Shown piece by piece: positions 14,141 to 20,029 of a stretch of DNA of 20,029 bases. This DNA is from Bacillota bacterium. Its GTDB lineage: Bacteria; Bacillota; Clostridia; Christensenellales; Borkfalkiaceae. Made by a program: the position numbers and the translations under genes. Position 1 is the stretch's first letter. Every line of letters begins with the position of its first letter. The DNA is taken from positions 1-20,029 of the forward strand of contig JAEYEN010000124.1 of the NCBI GenBank assembly GCA_023403375.1, read 5' to 3'. The notes under the pieces are model-generated. The model was not told the origin of the DNA, did no database searches, and saw only the letters and a program-made list of their open reading frames with translations.

Positions 14141-15402
14141 AATACGTTGTAATTCTTGGCGACGGAATGGCGGATTATCGCCAGCCTTTTCTGGGCAATA
14201 AAACCCCGCTTATGCTTGCCAAAAAACCTAATATAGACGCGCTTTGTAAAAAATCCGTCGCGGGATTGTGCAAAACTATTCCCGACGGAATGAAACCCGG
14301 CAGCGACGTTGCGAATTTATCCGTTTTGGGTTACGACCCCAAAAGTTGTTACACGGGGCGTTCGCCTTTGGAAGCGGCAAGTATCGGCATACAGTTAAAG
14401 GATACCGACGTTACGGCGAGAGCAAATCTGGTAACGCTGTCTGACGAAGATAATTTTGAAGACAAAAAAATGATTGATTACAGCGCGGGCGAAATTTCTA
14501 CCGAAGAAGCGAAAATTTTAATCTCTTATCTGGCGGGAAAACTTAATAACGACAAAATCAAGTTATATGCGGGTATAAGTTACAGACATTGCCTTGTTAT
14601 CGATAACGGAAAAATCGCCGGCGACCTGACGCCGCCGCACGATATTACGGGGAAACCCGTAAAAGGGCATTTGCCTGCTTCCGATATCGGCAAACTGTAT
14701 CTCGATTTAATGAAAAAATCGGTGGAATTGTTAAAAGACCACCCCGTGAACAAAGAAAGGATAAAACAGGGCAAAAACCCCGCGACTTCTTTATGGTTCT
14801 GGGGCGAAGGCACAAAACCGAGACTGGAAAGTTTTGAAAAGCGTTACGGCTTAAAAGGGTGTATGATTTCCGCAGTGGACCTGTTAAAGGGTATCGGCAG
14901 TCTTACGGGTATGCGCGTTGTGGAAGTAGACGGCGCGACGGGAAATTACGACACTAACTTCTCGGGCAAAGCCGCCGCTTGCCTTTCCGCGCTTAAAGAC
15001 GGTTGCGACTTTGTGTATATTCATATGGAAGCGCCCGACGAATGCGGACACCACGGCGACGCCGAGCATAAAATTTATTCAATAGAGCAGATAGACGAAA
15101 AAGTTGTGGGACCCGTTGCGGAAGGTCTTAAAAAATCGGGCGAAGATTTCCATATCCTGATTTGCCCCGACCATCCCACGCCCGTTTCGATTATGACGCA
15201 TTGCTCCGACCCCGTGCCCTTCGTTATGTATAAAAGCGAGCGCGAAGCGGCAGACCAAAACGGCGCAGGCAAAAACGATGCCGACGGGAGAAACGGTGCC
15301 GACAAAATCGGCAAAGTTTTAAGTTACGATGAAGACAGCGTTAAAAACAGCGGCGTTTATATCGACAGCGGCGTGGGACTTATGCGCGAGTTCTTAAAAT
15401 AA
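14137..15402 (+). CDS. apgM: ApgM-type cofactor-independent phosphoglycerate mutase (or homoserine-kinase-like paralogue)
   Basis: A 421-aa alkaline-phosphatase-superfamily enzyme of the archaeal-type iPGM family, which interconverts 3- and 2-phosphoglycerate in glycolysis. Seen are the metal motif LGDGMAD (7-13), 'PGSDVANLSVLGYDP' with the putative nucleophilic Ser62, 'YTGRSPLEAASIGI', 'HMEAPDECGHHGD' and 'CPDHPTP' with metal-binding Asp/His. Members of this family have also been proposed to act as homoserine kinases in threonine synthesis; no thr gene is nearby to favour that. Near residues 369-390 a Gly/Asp/Asn-rich insertion (15241-15310) interrupts the C-terminal region. GGAG precedes the ATG inside ung. 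A strong terminator follows. Confidence 0.9.
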   Translation: MKYVVILGDGMADYRQPFLGNKTPLMLAKKPNIDALCKKSVAGLCKTIPDGMKPGSDVANLSVLGYDPKSCYTGRSPLEAASIGIQLKDTDVTARANLVTLSDEDNFEDKKMIDYSAGEISTEEAKILISYLAGKLNNDKIKLYAGISYRHCLVIDNGKIAGDLTPPHDITGKPVKGHLPASDIGKLYLDLMKKSVELLKDHPVNKERIKQGKNPATSLWFWGEGTKPRLESFEKRYGLKGCMISAVDLLKGIGSLTGMRVVEVDGATGNYDTNFSGKAAACLSALKDGCDFVYIHMEAPDECGHHGDAEHKIYSIEQIDEKVVGPVAEGLKKSGEDFHILICPDHPTPVSIMTHCSDPVPFVMYKSEREAADQNGAGKNDADGRNGADKIGKVLSYDEDSVKNSGVYIDSGVGLMREFLK

Positions 15403-15424
15403 TAGGGTACTAAAAATCATAATA

Positions 15425-15454
15425 AAAAAACGACCGTGTTATCGGTCGTTTTTT
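15425..15454. terminator. Strong bidirectional terminator after apgM
   Basis: CGACCG (15431-15436) and CGGTCG (15443-15448) around TGTTAT, flanked by six A and six T, so it terminates apgM and can also serve the convergent zinc-ribbon gene. The following 100 nt to 15555 hold nothing recognisable. Confidence 0.92.
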
Positions 15455-15555
15455 ATTTTGTAGTTTTAGGTTTTAAGGCTCTCTATTTTTAACTTGCTTC
15501 TTACTTCCGGCTTAATTTTACGTTGTTAAAAACCTTTTAACTCCGACAGGTCTTA

Positions 15556-15897
15556 TCAATACATAGAAAGCAAAGCGATTATAAGCGAATAATAATATAT
15601 AAGCAAAATCAACGCTATAACAAAATCGATAACCGAAATAACTATCGCCGCAATGGATAAACCCCTGCCCGAATCGTCTGATTTTTTGGATTTGGACAGC
15701 CCTAAACAACCGAAAATCAATCCTAAAATCGGTATAAAAAAGGACAGGATAAACCCCGCTATCGCAAAACCGTTGCTTTTGCTCTCATTATAAACTACAC
15801 GCGTGGACTGCATGGTCGTTTTTCTTAAAGTTCTTCCGCAATGAGCGCATACTTCGGCGTCATCGGGCGTTTGCTTTCCGCAATTAGGACAAAACAT
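15556..15897 (-). CDS. Zinc-ribbon membrane protein (DUF4190-like)
   Basis: A 113-aa protein. Residues 1-25 form a zinc ribbon, 'FCPNCGKQTPDDAEVCAHCGRTL' in two CxxC pairs; a basic/Ser linker follows, then two or three hydrophobic segments: 'GFAIAGFILSFFIPILGLIFGCLGLS' and 'GLSIAAIVISVIDFVIALILLIYYYSLIIALL'. This is the layout of zinc-ribbon plus DUF4190-like proteins, whose function is unknown. The SD GGGAGG lies well before the ATG and the promoter is a perfect consensus. It is divergent from a small XRE regulator with palindromes in between, so it is probably controlled by that regulator. A sensing or envelope role is possible but unproven. Confidence 0.8.
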   Translation of the reverse strand: MFCPNCGKQTPDDAEVCAHCGRTLRKTTMQSTRVVYNESKSNGFAIAGFILSFFIPILGLIFGCLGLSKSKKSDDSGRGLSIAAIVISVIDFVIALILLIYYYSLIIALLSMY

Positions 15898-15923
15898 AAT
15901 ATAACTTCCTCCCGTTGTTTTTT

Positions 15924-15940
15924 GTAAGTTAATAACTTAC
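15924..15940. promoter_or_regulatory. Operator-like dyad 1 between the zinc-ribbon and XRE genes
   Basis: GTAAGTTAATAACTTAC is a perfect inverted repeat (GTAAGTT/AACTTAC, 3-nt centre) just downstream of the zinc-ribbon gene's expected transcription start. A related site lies at 15975-15991. Confidence 0.6.
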
Positions 15941-15950
15941 TTTTTTAACC

Positions 15951-15979
15951 ATTATAGTCAATTATAGGCGTACTGTCAA
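15951..15979 (-). promoter_or_regulatory. Consensus promoter of the zinc-ribbon gene
   Basis: On the minus strand TTGACA (15979-15974), 17 nt, TATAAT (15956-15951), a perfect match to the sigma-A consensus. Such a strong promoter normally requires a repressor to be useful, which fits the flanking dyads. Confidence 0.88.
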
Positions 15980-15991
15980 GTAAAAACTTAC
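15975..15991. promoter_or_regulatory. Operator-like dyad 2, overlapping the zinc-ribbon -35
   Basis: On the minus strand GTAAGTTTTTACTTGAC matches dyad 1 at 12-13 of 17 positions and contains AAGT/ACTT arms (15978-15989). Its centre lies about 51-52 bp from the centre of dyad 1, close to five helical turns. It covers the -35 of the minus-strand promoter and lies just upstream of the -10 of the XRE gene. Confidence 0.5.
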
Positions 15992-16000
15992 CGTAATGCA

Positions 16001-16006
16001 TATAAT
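16001..16006 (+). promoter_or_regulatory. -10 box for a leaderless XRE regulator mRNA
   Basis: TATAAT at 16001-16006 is followed by 6 nt and then the ATG at 16013, so transcription would start at the A of the ATG. There is no SD. The -35 region is poor (AAGTAA at the 17-nt position), which would suit an activated or weak promoter. Confidence 0.55.
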
Positions 16007-16012
16007 AAACGT

Positions 16013-16219
16013 ATGAAATTTAAAAATCGGTTTAACGAAGTGCTTAAAAACTGCGGTAAATCGCAGGTAGAATTAGCAAAAGCGGCGGGCGTATCAAAGC
16101 AGTGCATAAGCGATTATAAATCGGGGAAGAGCGTTCCGTCGATAGAAACGTTATATAATATCTGCGCTTTTTTGGACGTGTCCAGCGACTATTTGTTAGG
16201 GCTTTCGGACGATTTTTAG
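16013..16219 (+). CDS. Small XRE/Cro-CI family regulator
   Basis: A 68-aa single-domain DNA-binding protein. The helix-turn-helix is evident in 'SQVELAKAAGVSKQCISDYKSGKSVPSIETLYNICAFLDVSSDYLLGL', the standard HTH_3 pattern from helix 1 to helix 5. There is no second domain, so it should work as a dimer or as a simple repressor. It is divergent from the zinc-ribbon membrane protein, and two related palindromes lie in the shared promoter region; self-repression and control of its neighbour is the simplest model. The start has no SD and appears leaderless. Confidence 0.93.
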   Translation: MKFKNRFNEVLKNCGKSQVELAKAAGVSKQCISDYKSGKSVPSIETLYNICAFLDVSSDYLLGLSDDF

Positions 16220-16234
16220 AAACGCTGTAATTTA

Positions 16235-16254
16235 GACCGTTAAAATAACGGGTC
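16235..16254 (+). other. Hairpin after the XRE gene
   Basis: CCGTTA (16237-16242) pairs with TAACGG (16246-16251) around AAA, with GA/TC extension. It has no T-tract, so it is more likely a 3'-end stabiliser than a terminator. Confidence 0.4.
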
Positions 16255-16315
16255 GAACGGTTTATAAAATTAAGCGCTAATAAAAAAACAATTTATAAAA
16301 ACTTATTCGTAAGGT

Positions 16316-16356
16316 AAAAAACTCTCGCTCAGATAGTGGCGGAGAGTTTTTGTTTT
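16316..16356 (+). terminator. Terminator of the XRE gene
   Basis: ACTCTC (16321-16326) pairs with GAGAGT (16342-16347), extended by AAAAA and TTTTT, followed by GTTTTTT. The 9-11 bp stem and T-tract make a good intrinsic terminator. Confidence 0.85.
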
Positions 16357-16378
16357 TTGGGGATATAAAAATATTTTG

Positions 16379-16420
16379 GCGTAAAAAATAATGTTTCAAG
16401 CGCAAAAAATAGTGTTCTAA
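16379..16420 (+). promoter_or_regulatory. Two 21-nt direct repeats in front of the SpoIVFA-like gene
   Basis: Copies 16379-16399 and 16400-16420 match at about 17 of 21 positions; each reads GCG, one base, six A, TA/G, ATG/GTG-like, TT, then C/T-AA. The period is two helical turns, and the second copy overlaps the candidate -35 (TTCTAA, 16415-16420) of a promoter with TATACT at 16438-16443. This looks like a tandem activator site, though a short duplication is not excluded. Confidence 0.5.
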
Positions 16421-16474
16421 TTTTTTTCGGACAAACGTATACTTATACAAACGGAATTGAAGGAGAAAAAAATT

Positions 16475-17308
16475 ATGAACGAAAAATTGCAATATGCGGA
16501 AATGTTGGAAATACCCGTAAGCACCTGTACGATAACGAGAAAAGCGCCGAAAAAACGGTCGGGGTTTTTCAAGAAATTATTGGCGGGCGAAGACGTTAAA
16601 CAGGAAGTCATCAACAAGGTGAACGTTGAAACGGAAAGTGCCGAGGTGTTAACGCAAAACCCCGAAGCGACCCTTGAAAACGCAGCGGAAACGGGGGATA
16701 GCGACAGACTTTTAACGCCCGAGATAGAAAGGCTGGGTGCAGTGGGGAACGCCCCCGGGAAAAAGAAAAAAAGACCTTTTTCTATGCCTAAATTAAAGTT
16801 TAACGTTGTCGGCGTGGAACTTCTTATAATAGGACTTCTCGCCGCAACTATCCTTTTAACGAACATTCTCGTGCCTAACAGCGGAATAAACGTGTTCTTT
16901 AAGAGCGTGTTCGGAACGCAGACCACGGAAGTTAAAGCCGATACGAGAAAATTCGACGAATTTACTCCCGTGCTTCCCGTAGCGGGCGGCGAAGGGCTCA
17001 GCGTTGACAAAGGCGTTATGACCATTGCGAAAGCGGGCAGCGTTTATTCGCCCTGCGACGGAAAGGTAACGGCGCTCGACTTTGACGAAGAAACCAAAAC
17101 CTATACTATGGAAATTACGCACAGCGACAACTTCAAGACGGTTTTCAAAGGCATAACCTATGCGTATTCGGGACTGGGCGGCGCAGTATTTTCAAATATC
17201 CCCGTGGCTTACGTTAAAGAAAACGCCACGATGTGCTTCTACGGAGAAGACGGGGCGGTTATAGACGATTATACGGTGGAAAACAATTCGCTTAAATGGG
17301 CGGTTTAA
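16475..17308 (+). CDS. spoIVFA: SpoIVFA-like membrane protein with degenerate LytM/M23 domain
   Basis: A 277-aa single-pass membrane protein. The start was set at the ATG at 16475, 9 nt after AAGGAG; an in-frame TTG at 16457 precedes the SD. Residues 1-110 are cytoplasmic, charged and low-complexity apart from a conserved-looking 'EMLEIPVSTCTI' and 'FFKKLLAGED'. The membrane segment is about 112-134. The external domain (about 160-277) resembles a LytM/M23 barrel ('GSVYSPCDGKVTALDFDEETKTY') but lacks the HxxxD and HxH zinc ligands. In Bacillus SpoIVFA has this layout and holds the SpoIVFB protease inactive until forespore signalling. The next gene, overlapping by 13 nt, is a SpoIVFB-like M50 protease, which is the main support. 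A non-sporulation role is possible. Confidence 0.75.
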   Translation: MNEKLQYAEMLEIPVSTCTITRKAPKKRSGFFKKLLAGEDVKQEVINKVNVETESAEVLTQNPEATLENAAETGDSDRLLTPEIERLGAVGNAPGKKKKRPFSMPKLKFNVVGVELLIIGLLAATILLTNILVPNSGINVFFKSVFGTQTTEVKADTRKFDEFTPVLPVAGGEGLSVDKGVMTIAKAGSVYSPCDGKVTALDFDEETKTYTMEITHSDNFKTVFKGITYAYSGLGGAVFSNIPVAYVKENATMCFYGEDGAVIDDYTVENNSLKWAV

Positions 17309-18405
17309 AAGTCAAAATTCATCCGCTTTTCCTTATATTCGGGATATACTACGGCGTAACGGGCAGAATATCGGTATTTTTGATTTATACCGTCGTTGCG
17401 GTAGTGCACGAACTAGGGCATTCTTTCCTTTCGGCGTCGATGGGGTATAGGCTTAACAAAATAACGCTTATGCCTTTCGGCGCGGTGGTAAGCGGAAATA
17501 TAGACGGACTTAAAACCAAAGACGAACTGAAAATAGCCCTCGCGGGGCCGTTGTGCAACCTTGCGATAGGGCTGTTTTTCGTAGCGTTATGGTGGCTTTT
17601 CCCCGAAACGTACGCCTTTACAGACATAGCCGCAGAAGCCAACTTTTCAATGGCGGCTTTGAATATGATACCCGTGTTTCCGCTGGACGGAGGACGGGTG
17701 GCGGCTTCTCTTCTGACAAAAAAATTCGGCAAATCGAAAGCCTATAAAATTTGTAAAATAGCGGGCGTTACATTATCCGTCGTATTTTTTGCGACCTTTA
17801 TAGCCACGCTGTTTTACACGCCCAATTATTCCATTTTGTTTTTCGGGTTGTTCGTACTATTCGGCGCGTTCGATAAAAATAACGGCGATAAGTACGTTAA
17901 AGTCTACTCCGCAATAACCACGCCAAGGCTTAAAAGGGGCATTGTTTACAGAAAAATCGCAGTGGACAAAAGCGTTACGGTAAAAAAATTTTTGTCTATG
18001 TTAGACGCCGAATCGGTTAACGAAGCGGTGATTTATGATGGCGAAACGCCCGTAAAACTTCTTACGCAAAAAGATATCAACGCAATAATAGAAAAAGGCG
18101 ACCTTTACGCTCCGCTTTCCGCATATTCGGGAGAAAATAATTGTTTTTTAAACGAGAACAGGGGCGGAGAAGCCCGTCGCTCGGGCGAACGGTTAAATTT
18201 ATCGGTAAATCAATCGGGCGGCAAGTTAAACTCGTCCGACTTAAACCCGTCCGATAAAAAGTTAAGTTCAAGGGGTAAGAAGTTAAGTTTGTCGGACGGA
18301 ATAGTAAACCCGGCGGAAGAAAAGGCGGACCTTTCGGAAGAGAACGAAATCGTGTGGAGCGAAAGATTAAACCCGCGCGGTAAAATTTTTAATAAATTCA
18401 GATAA
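17296..18405 (+). CDS. spoIVFB: SpoIVFB-like M50 intramembrane metalloprotease with low-complexity tail
   Basis: A 369-aa site-2-protease homologue. HELGH at 38-42 gives two zinc-binding histidines and the catalytic Glu39, and 'VFPLDGGR' (127-134) supplies the third ligand Asp131. Several membrane helices occupy about residues 8-195, and residues 218-275 look like one half of a CBS domain, as in SpoIVFB, which there binds ATP. SpoIVFB cleaves pro-sigma-K in the mother cell. The tail from about residue 280 to 369 is Ser/Asn/Lys/Gly-rich with repeats of KLNSSD/KKLSS/KKLSLSDG (18191-18298) and is not expected in the family. The start overlaps the SpoIVFA-like gene by 13 nt. A general S2P function cannot be excluded without seeing sigK. 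Confidence 0.85.
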   Translation: MGGLKVKIHPLFLIFGIYYGVTGRISVFLIYTVVAVVHELGHSFLSASMGYRLNKITLMPFGAVVSGNIDGLKTKDELKIALAGPLCNLAIGLFFVALWWLFPETYAFTDIAAEANFSMAALNMIPVFPLDGGRVAASLLTKKFGKSKAYKICKIAGVTLSVVFFATFIATLFYTPNYSILFFGLFVLFGAFDKNNGDKYVKVYSAITTPRLKRGIVYRKIAVDKSVTVKKFLSMLDAESVNEAVIYDGETPVKLLTQKDINAIIEKGDLYAPLSAYSGENNCFLNENRGGEARRSGERLNLSVNQSGGKLNSSDLNPSDKKLSSRGKKLSLSDGIVNPAEEKADLSEENEIVWSERLNPRGKIFNKFR

Positions 18406-18464
18406 AAATCGACTGAAAATCGGCGGAGAAAGAATAAAAAAGCAGTTTTTTAAGAATAAAACGT

Positions 18465-18500
18465 AAAAGGGCGCGGCACATATTGTGGCTACGCCCTTTT
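18465..18500. terminator. Hairpin terminator after the SpoIVFB-like gene
   Basis: AAAAGGGCG (18465-18473) pairs with CGCCCTTTT (18492-18500), with an inner CACA/TGTG helix (18477-18487). The T-tract is short and is itself paired, so it is a moderate, near-symmetrical terminator. Confidence 0.7.
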
Positions 18501-18575
18501 AAAACGCTAAATATCGGAAATAAAGTTAAAAAGGTAAAAAAAGCGGTAAAATAACTTAAAAAGTGGTAAAAAAAC

Positions 18576-18604
18576 TTGACACTATTACTAATAAATGATA
18601 AAAT
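18576..18604 (+). promoter_or_regulatory. Promoter of the rpmG-secE-nusG operon
   Basis: TTGACA (18576-18581), 17 nt, TAAAAT (18599-18604) with an extended TG at 18596-18597. Transcription would start near 18611, giving a 49-nt leader before rpmG. The consensus fit agrees with high growth-related expression. Confidence 0.85.
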
Positions 18605-18659
18605 CTTATAGCACTTCGGTTATCGGGGTGTTAATTTTTTGATTTTCGGATGGTGCATT

Positions 18660-18824
18660 ATGGCTGCAAAAGGCGCAAGAAGCAAAATTACCTTGGCTTG
18701 TACGGAGTGCAAACAGAGAAATTACGATACTTTTAAAAACAAGAAAAACGACGCGGAAAGATTAGAAGTTAAAAAGTATTGCAAATTCTGCAAAAAGCAT
18801 ACCGCTCACAAAGAAGCGAAGTAA
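18660..18824 (+). CDS. rpmG: 50S ribosomal protein L33, zinc-binding type
   Basis: A 54-aa ribosomal protein. Two CxxC pairs (Cys14/Cys17 and Cys41/Cys44) show the C+ zinc-ribbon form rather than the C- zinc-free form made in zinc limitation. The ATG at 18660 gives the canonical start MAAKGARSKITLACTEC; an earlier in-frame TTG at 18639 is not needed. The gene order rpmG-secE-nusG is standard in Firmicutes. Confidence 0.97.
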   Translation: MAAKGARSKITLACTECKQRNYDTFKNKKNDAERLEVKKYCKFCKKHTAHKEAK

Positions 18825-18865
18825 AAACGGATTTTTTCCGAATTCACCTTACAGGGGTTTTGTAA

Positions 18866-19162
18866 ATGAGTAAAGAAAAAAACAGGTTCAACGACGGGTT
18901 TATCGCTCCCGAAGAACCGAAAAAAGAAAAAGAGGTTAAAAAAACCAAAAACAAGGATAAAAAGCCCGGATTTTTTAAGAGAATCGGTATGAAAATAAAA
19001 GATATTTTTTCCGAACTCAAAAAAGTCAGCTGGCCCACTTTCCCCAAAGTCGTTAAAAAGACGGGGGTGGTTATTATTGTTGTTCTGGCGTTTTTGGTCG
19101 TTATAACGGCTTTCGACTACGGTCTTTATAACTTATTGATTTTGGTTTCGCCCAAAGCGTAG
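18866..19162 (+). CDS. secE: Preprotein translocase subunit SecE
   Basis: A 98-aa single-pass form of SecE, the clamp of the SecYEG protein-export channel. The Lys/Glu-rich N-terminus (about 1-45) precedes the amphipathic helix with the signature 'FFKRIGMKIKDIFSELKKVSWPTF', then the membrane helix at about 66-90. Gram-positive SecE proteins usually have only one helix, as here. AGGGG lies before the ATG. It lies between rpmG and nusG, as usual. Confidence 0.96.
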   Translation: MSKEKNRFNDGFIAPEEPKKEKEVKKTKNKDKKPGFFKRIGMKIKDIFSELKKVSWPTFPKVVKKTGVVIIVVLAFLVVITAFDYGLYNLLILVSPKA

Positions 19163-19170
19163 GAGATATT

Positions 19171-19707
19171 ATGGCAGTAGAAGAATTGAGATGGTACGTT
19201 ATTCACACATACTCCGGTTACGAAGCGATGGTGAAAGACAGCCTTGAAAAACTTATTGAAAACAACAACTTACAGGATAATATCGTAGAAATTAAAATTC
19301 CTACCGAAGAAACCTTGGAAGAAAAGGCGAACGGAAAGAAAAAAATAGTAGAAAGAAAAAAATTCCCTTGCTACGTTTTTCTTAAAATGATTTATTCCAA
19401 CGATATCTGGTATCTGGTTACCAACACCCGCGGCGTTACGGGGTTTGTCGGCCCGCAGGGCAGACCGCTTCCTTTAACCGATGAAGAAGTAGCGAGAAAC
19501 CGTCTGGAAGAAGTCGTTGTAAACGCAGACTTCAAGACGGGCGACGAAGTGAACATCGTTTCCGGTCCGTTGGAATCTTTCAGCGGAAAAATCGTTTCGC
19601 TTAACGCGGCAAATCAGAAGGCTATCGTAAACGTCGAAATGTTCGGTAGAGCAACCGACGTGGAAGTGGATTTCGTTCAGATTAAAAAAATTCCGCAGGA
19701 AGCCTGA
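19171..19707 (+). CDS. nusG: Transcription termination/antitermination factor NusG
   Basis: A 178-aa protein with an N-terminal NGN domain ('RWYVIHTYSGYEAMVKDSL', 'PCYVFLKMIYSNDIWYLVTNTRGVTGFVGPQGRPLPLTDEEV') that binds RNA polymerase, and a C-terminal KOW domain ('FKTGDEVNIVSGPLESFSGKIVSLNAANQKAIVNVEMFGRATDVEVDF', quoted here in outline) that contacts Rho, NusE or the ribosome. AGGAG lies 5 nt before the ATG. secE ends 8 nt upstream. Between this gene and the window edge there is no other coding region; rplK is expected next. Confidence 0.97.
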   Translation: MAVEELRWYVIHTYSGYEAMVKDSLEKLIENNNLQDNIVEIKIPTEETLEEKANGKKKIVERKKFPCYVFLKMIYSNDIWYLVTNTRGVTGFVGPQGRPLPLTDEEVARNRLEEVVVNADFKTGDEVNIVSGPLESFSGKIVSLNAANQKAIVNVEMFGRATDVEVDFVQIKKIPQEA

Positions 19708-19983
19708 GTTTTCGTTAATATATAAGGCGTTAGGAATTCGTTAAACGCTTTCAAAAAACGTAAAAGCGATAAAAAGCGGCAAACAAACCGTAAAAGCGTT
19801 AAGCAAAATCTAAAACGTTTGAACGCCCTGCAACGTTTGTTAAGTCGCGTAAACGTTATTTGGTAACGAAGCAAAGCTTAAAAAAACAAAACAATATAAA
19901 TATATAAACAAATTATATAGATATATAAAACAAAAAAACAAAAAAGTTACAGTTTCGGCAAAAACCGAATTATGTATAAACAA
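19708..19983. repeat. nusG downstream spacer with degenerate AACGTAAAAGCG-like repeats
   Basis: The first 160 nt contain loose repeats of AACGT, AAAAGCG and CGTTAA-type words (for example 19757-19810 and 19811-19850), and a hairpin CGTTA/TAACG at 19853-19867. The next stretch is almost pure A/T (19875-19946), followed by TTCGG/CCGAA (19954-19958 with 19965-19969). No gene or clear promoter is visible. Confidence 0.4.
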
Positions 19984-20029
19984 GTGGGAGTCGCGGTAAA
20001 TTTTCACACTGGCGCGACGGTATTACCAC
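19984..20029 (+). promoter_or_regulatory. Probable ribosomal-protein leader structure (start of an rplK leader), cut by the window edge
   Basis: GTGG (19984-19987) pairs with CCAC (20026-20029), then an asymmetric internal loop GA / GGTATTA, then GTCGCG (19990-19995) with CGCGAC (20013-20018). A GTGGGAG...ACCAC hairpin after nusG resembles the leader I associate with the L11-L1 operon in Firmicutes, and an asymmetric loop of this kind would suit L1 autoregulation. The target gene is outside the window, so this is inference. Confidence 0.5.

Noticed and set aside
16417..17025. 202-aa minus-strand Ser/Thr-rich frame
   Set aside because: It overlaps the SpoIVFA-like gene, which has an SD, a membrane helix and a coupled neighbour; the minus frame has none of these.
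16955..17308. Active M23 peptidase
   Set aside because: The barrel resembles LytM, but the zinc ligands HxxxD and HxH are missing, so it is a degenerate domain as in SpoIVFA.

Overview
The window reads as a chromosomal housekeeping segment of a low-GC Gram-positive bacterium, most likely an uncultured gut-type member of the Clostridia. The reasons are an FMN riboswitch in front of an ECF-type riboflavin transporter, a SpoIVFA/SpoIVFB-like sporulation protease pair, a Firmicutes-style rpmG-secE-nusG cluster, SIR2/Ddl/MurF homologues of clostridial type, and many TTGACA-17-TATAAT promoters. No phage, IS, tRNA, rRNA or CRISPR element was seen. The organism assignment is an inference; the class is fairly safe and anything finer is not.

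Layout. 1-1100: 3' part of a gene for a DeoC-like TIM barrel that has lost its catalytic residues, behind a long acidic low-complexity stretch. 1128-1930: consensus promoter, FMN riboswitch, intrinsic terminator and ribU. 1927-3436: tsaE-tsaB-rimI, overlapping genes for the tRNA t6A pathway plus an acetyltransferase, with an apparently leaderless start at tsaE. 3499-7297: alpha/beta hydrolase, membrane-anchored MurF and Ddl (peptidoglycan precursor synthesis). 7292-9519: NADP isocitrate dehydrogenase and a sirtuin. 9617-12436: two lipoproteins, one a signal peptide plus Gly/Asn linker only, the other a large secreted esterase-like enzyme. 12437-12722: bidirectional terminator and a decaying T-rich repeat tract. 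12723-15402: mntP (minus) facing divergently from ung-apgM. 15556-16219: zinc-ribbon membrane protein divergent from a 68-aa XRE regulator, with operator-like dyads between them. 16475-18405: SpoIVFA-like and SpoIVFB-like pair. 18576-20029: rpmG-secE-nusG and the start of what looks like an rplK leader.

Three themes cut across the genes. (1) Three transcription units (tsaE, ung, XRE regulator) have a good -10 box 6-9 nt from the ATG and no Shine-Dalgarno, suggesting leaderless mRNAs in a genome that otherwise uses clear SD sequences. (2) Several conserved enzymes carry short tandem-repeat or low-complexity insertions at surface positions (RimI, the hydrolase, ApgM, the SpoIVFB-like tail, the DeoC-like protein). 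(3) Several intergenic regions are built of degenerate 19-65 nt tandem repeats. The strongest candidates for something new are the DeoC-fold pseudoenzyme, the leaderless class, the compact XRE/zinc-ribbon locus and the two-copy 21-nt repeat in front of the SpoIVFA-like gene.
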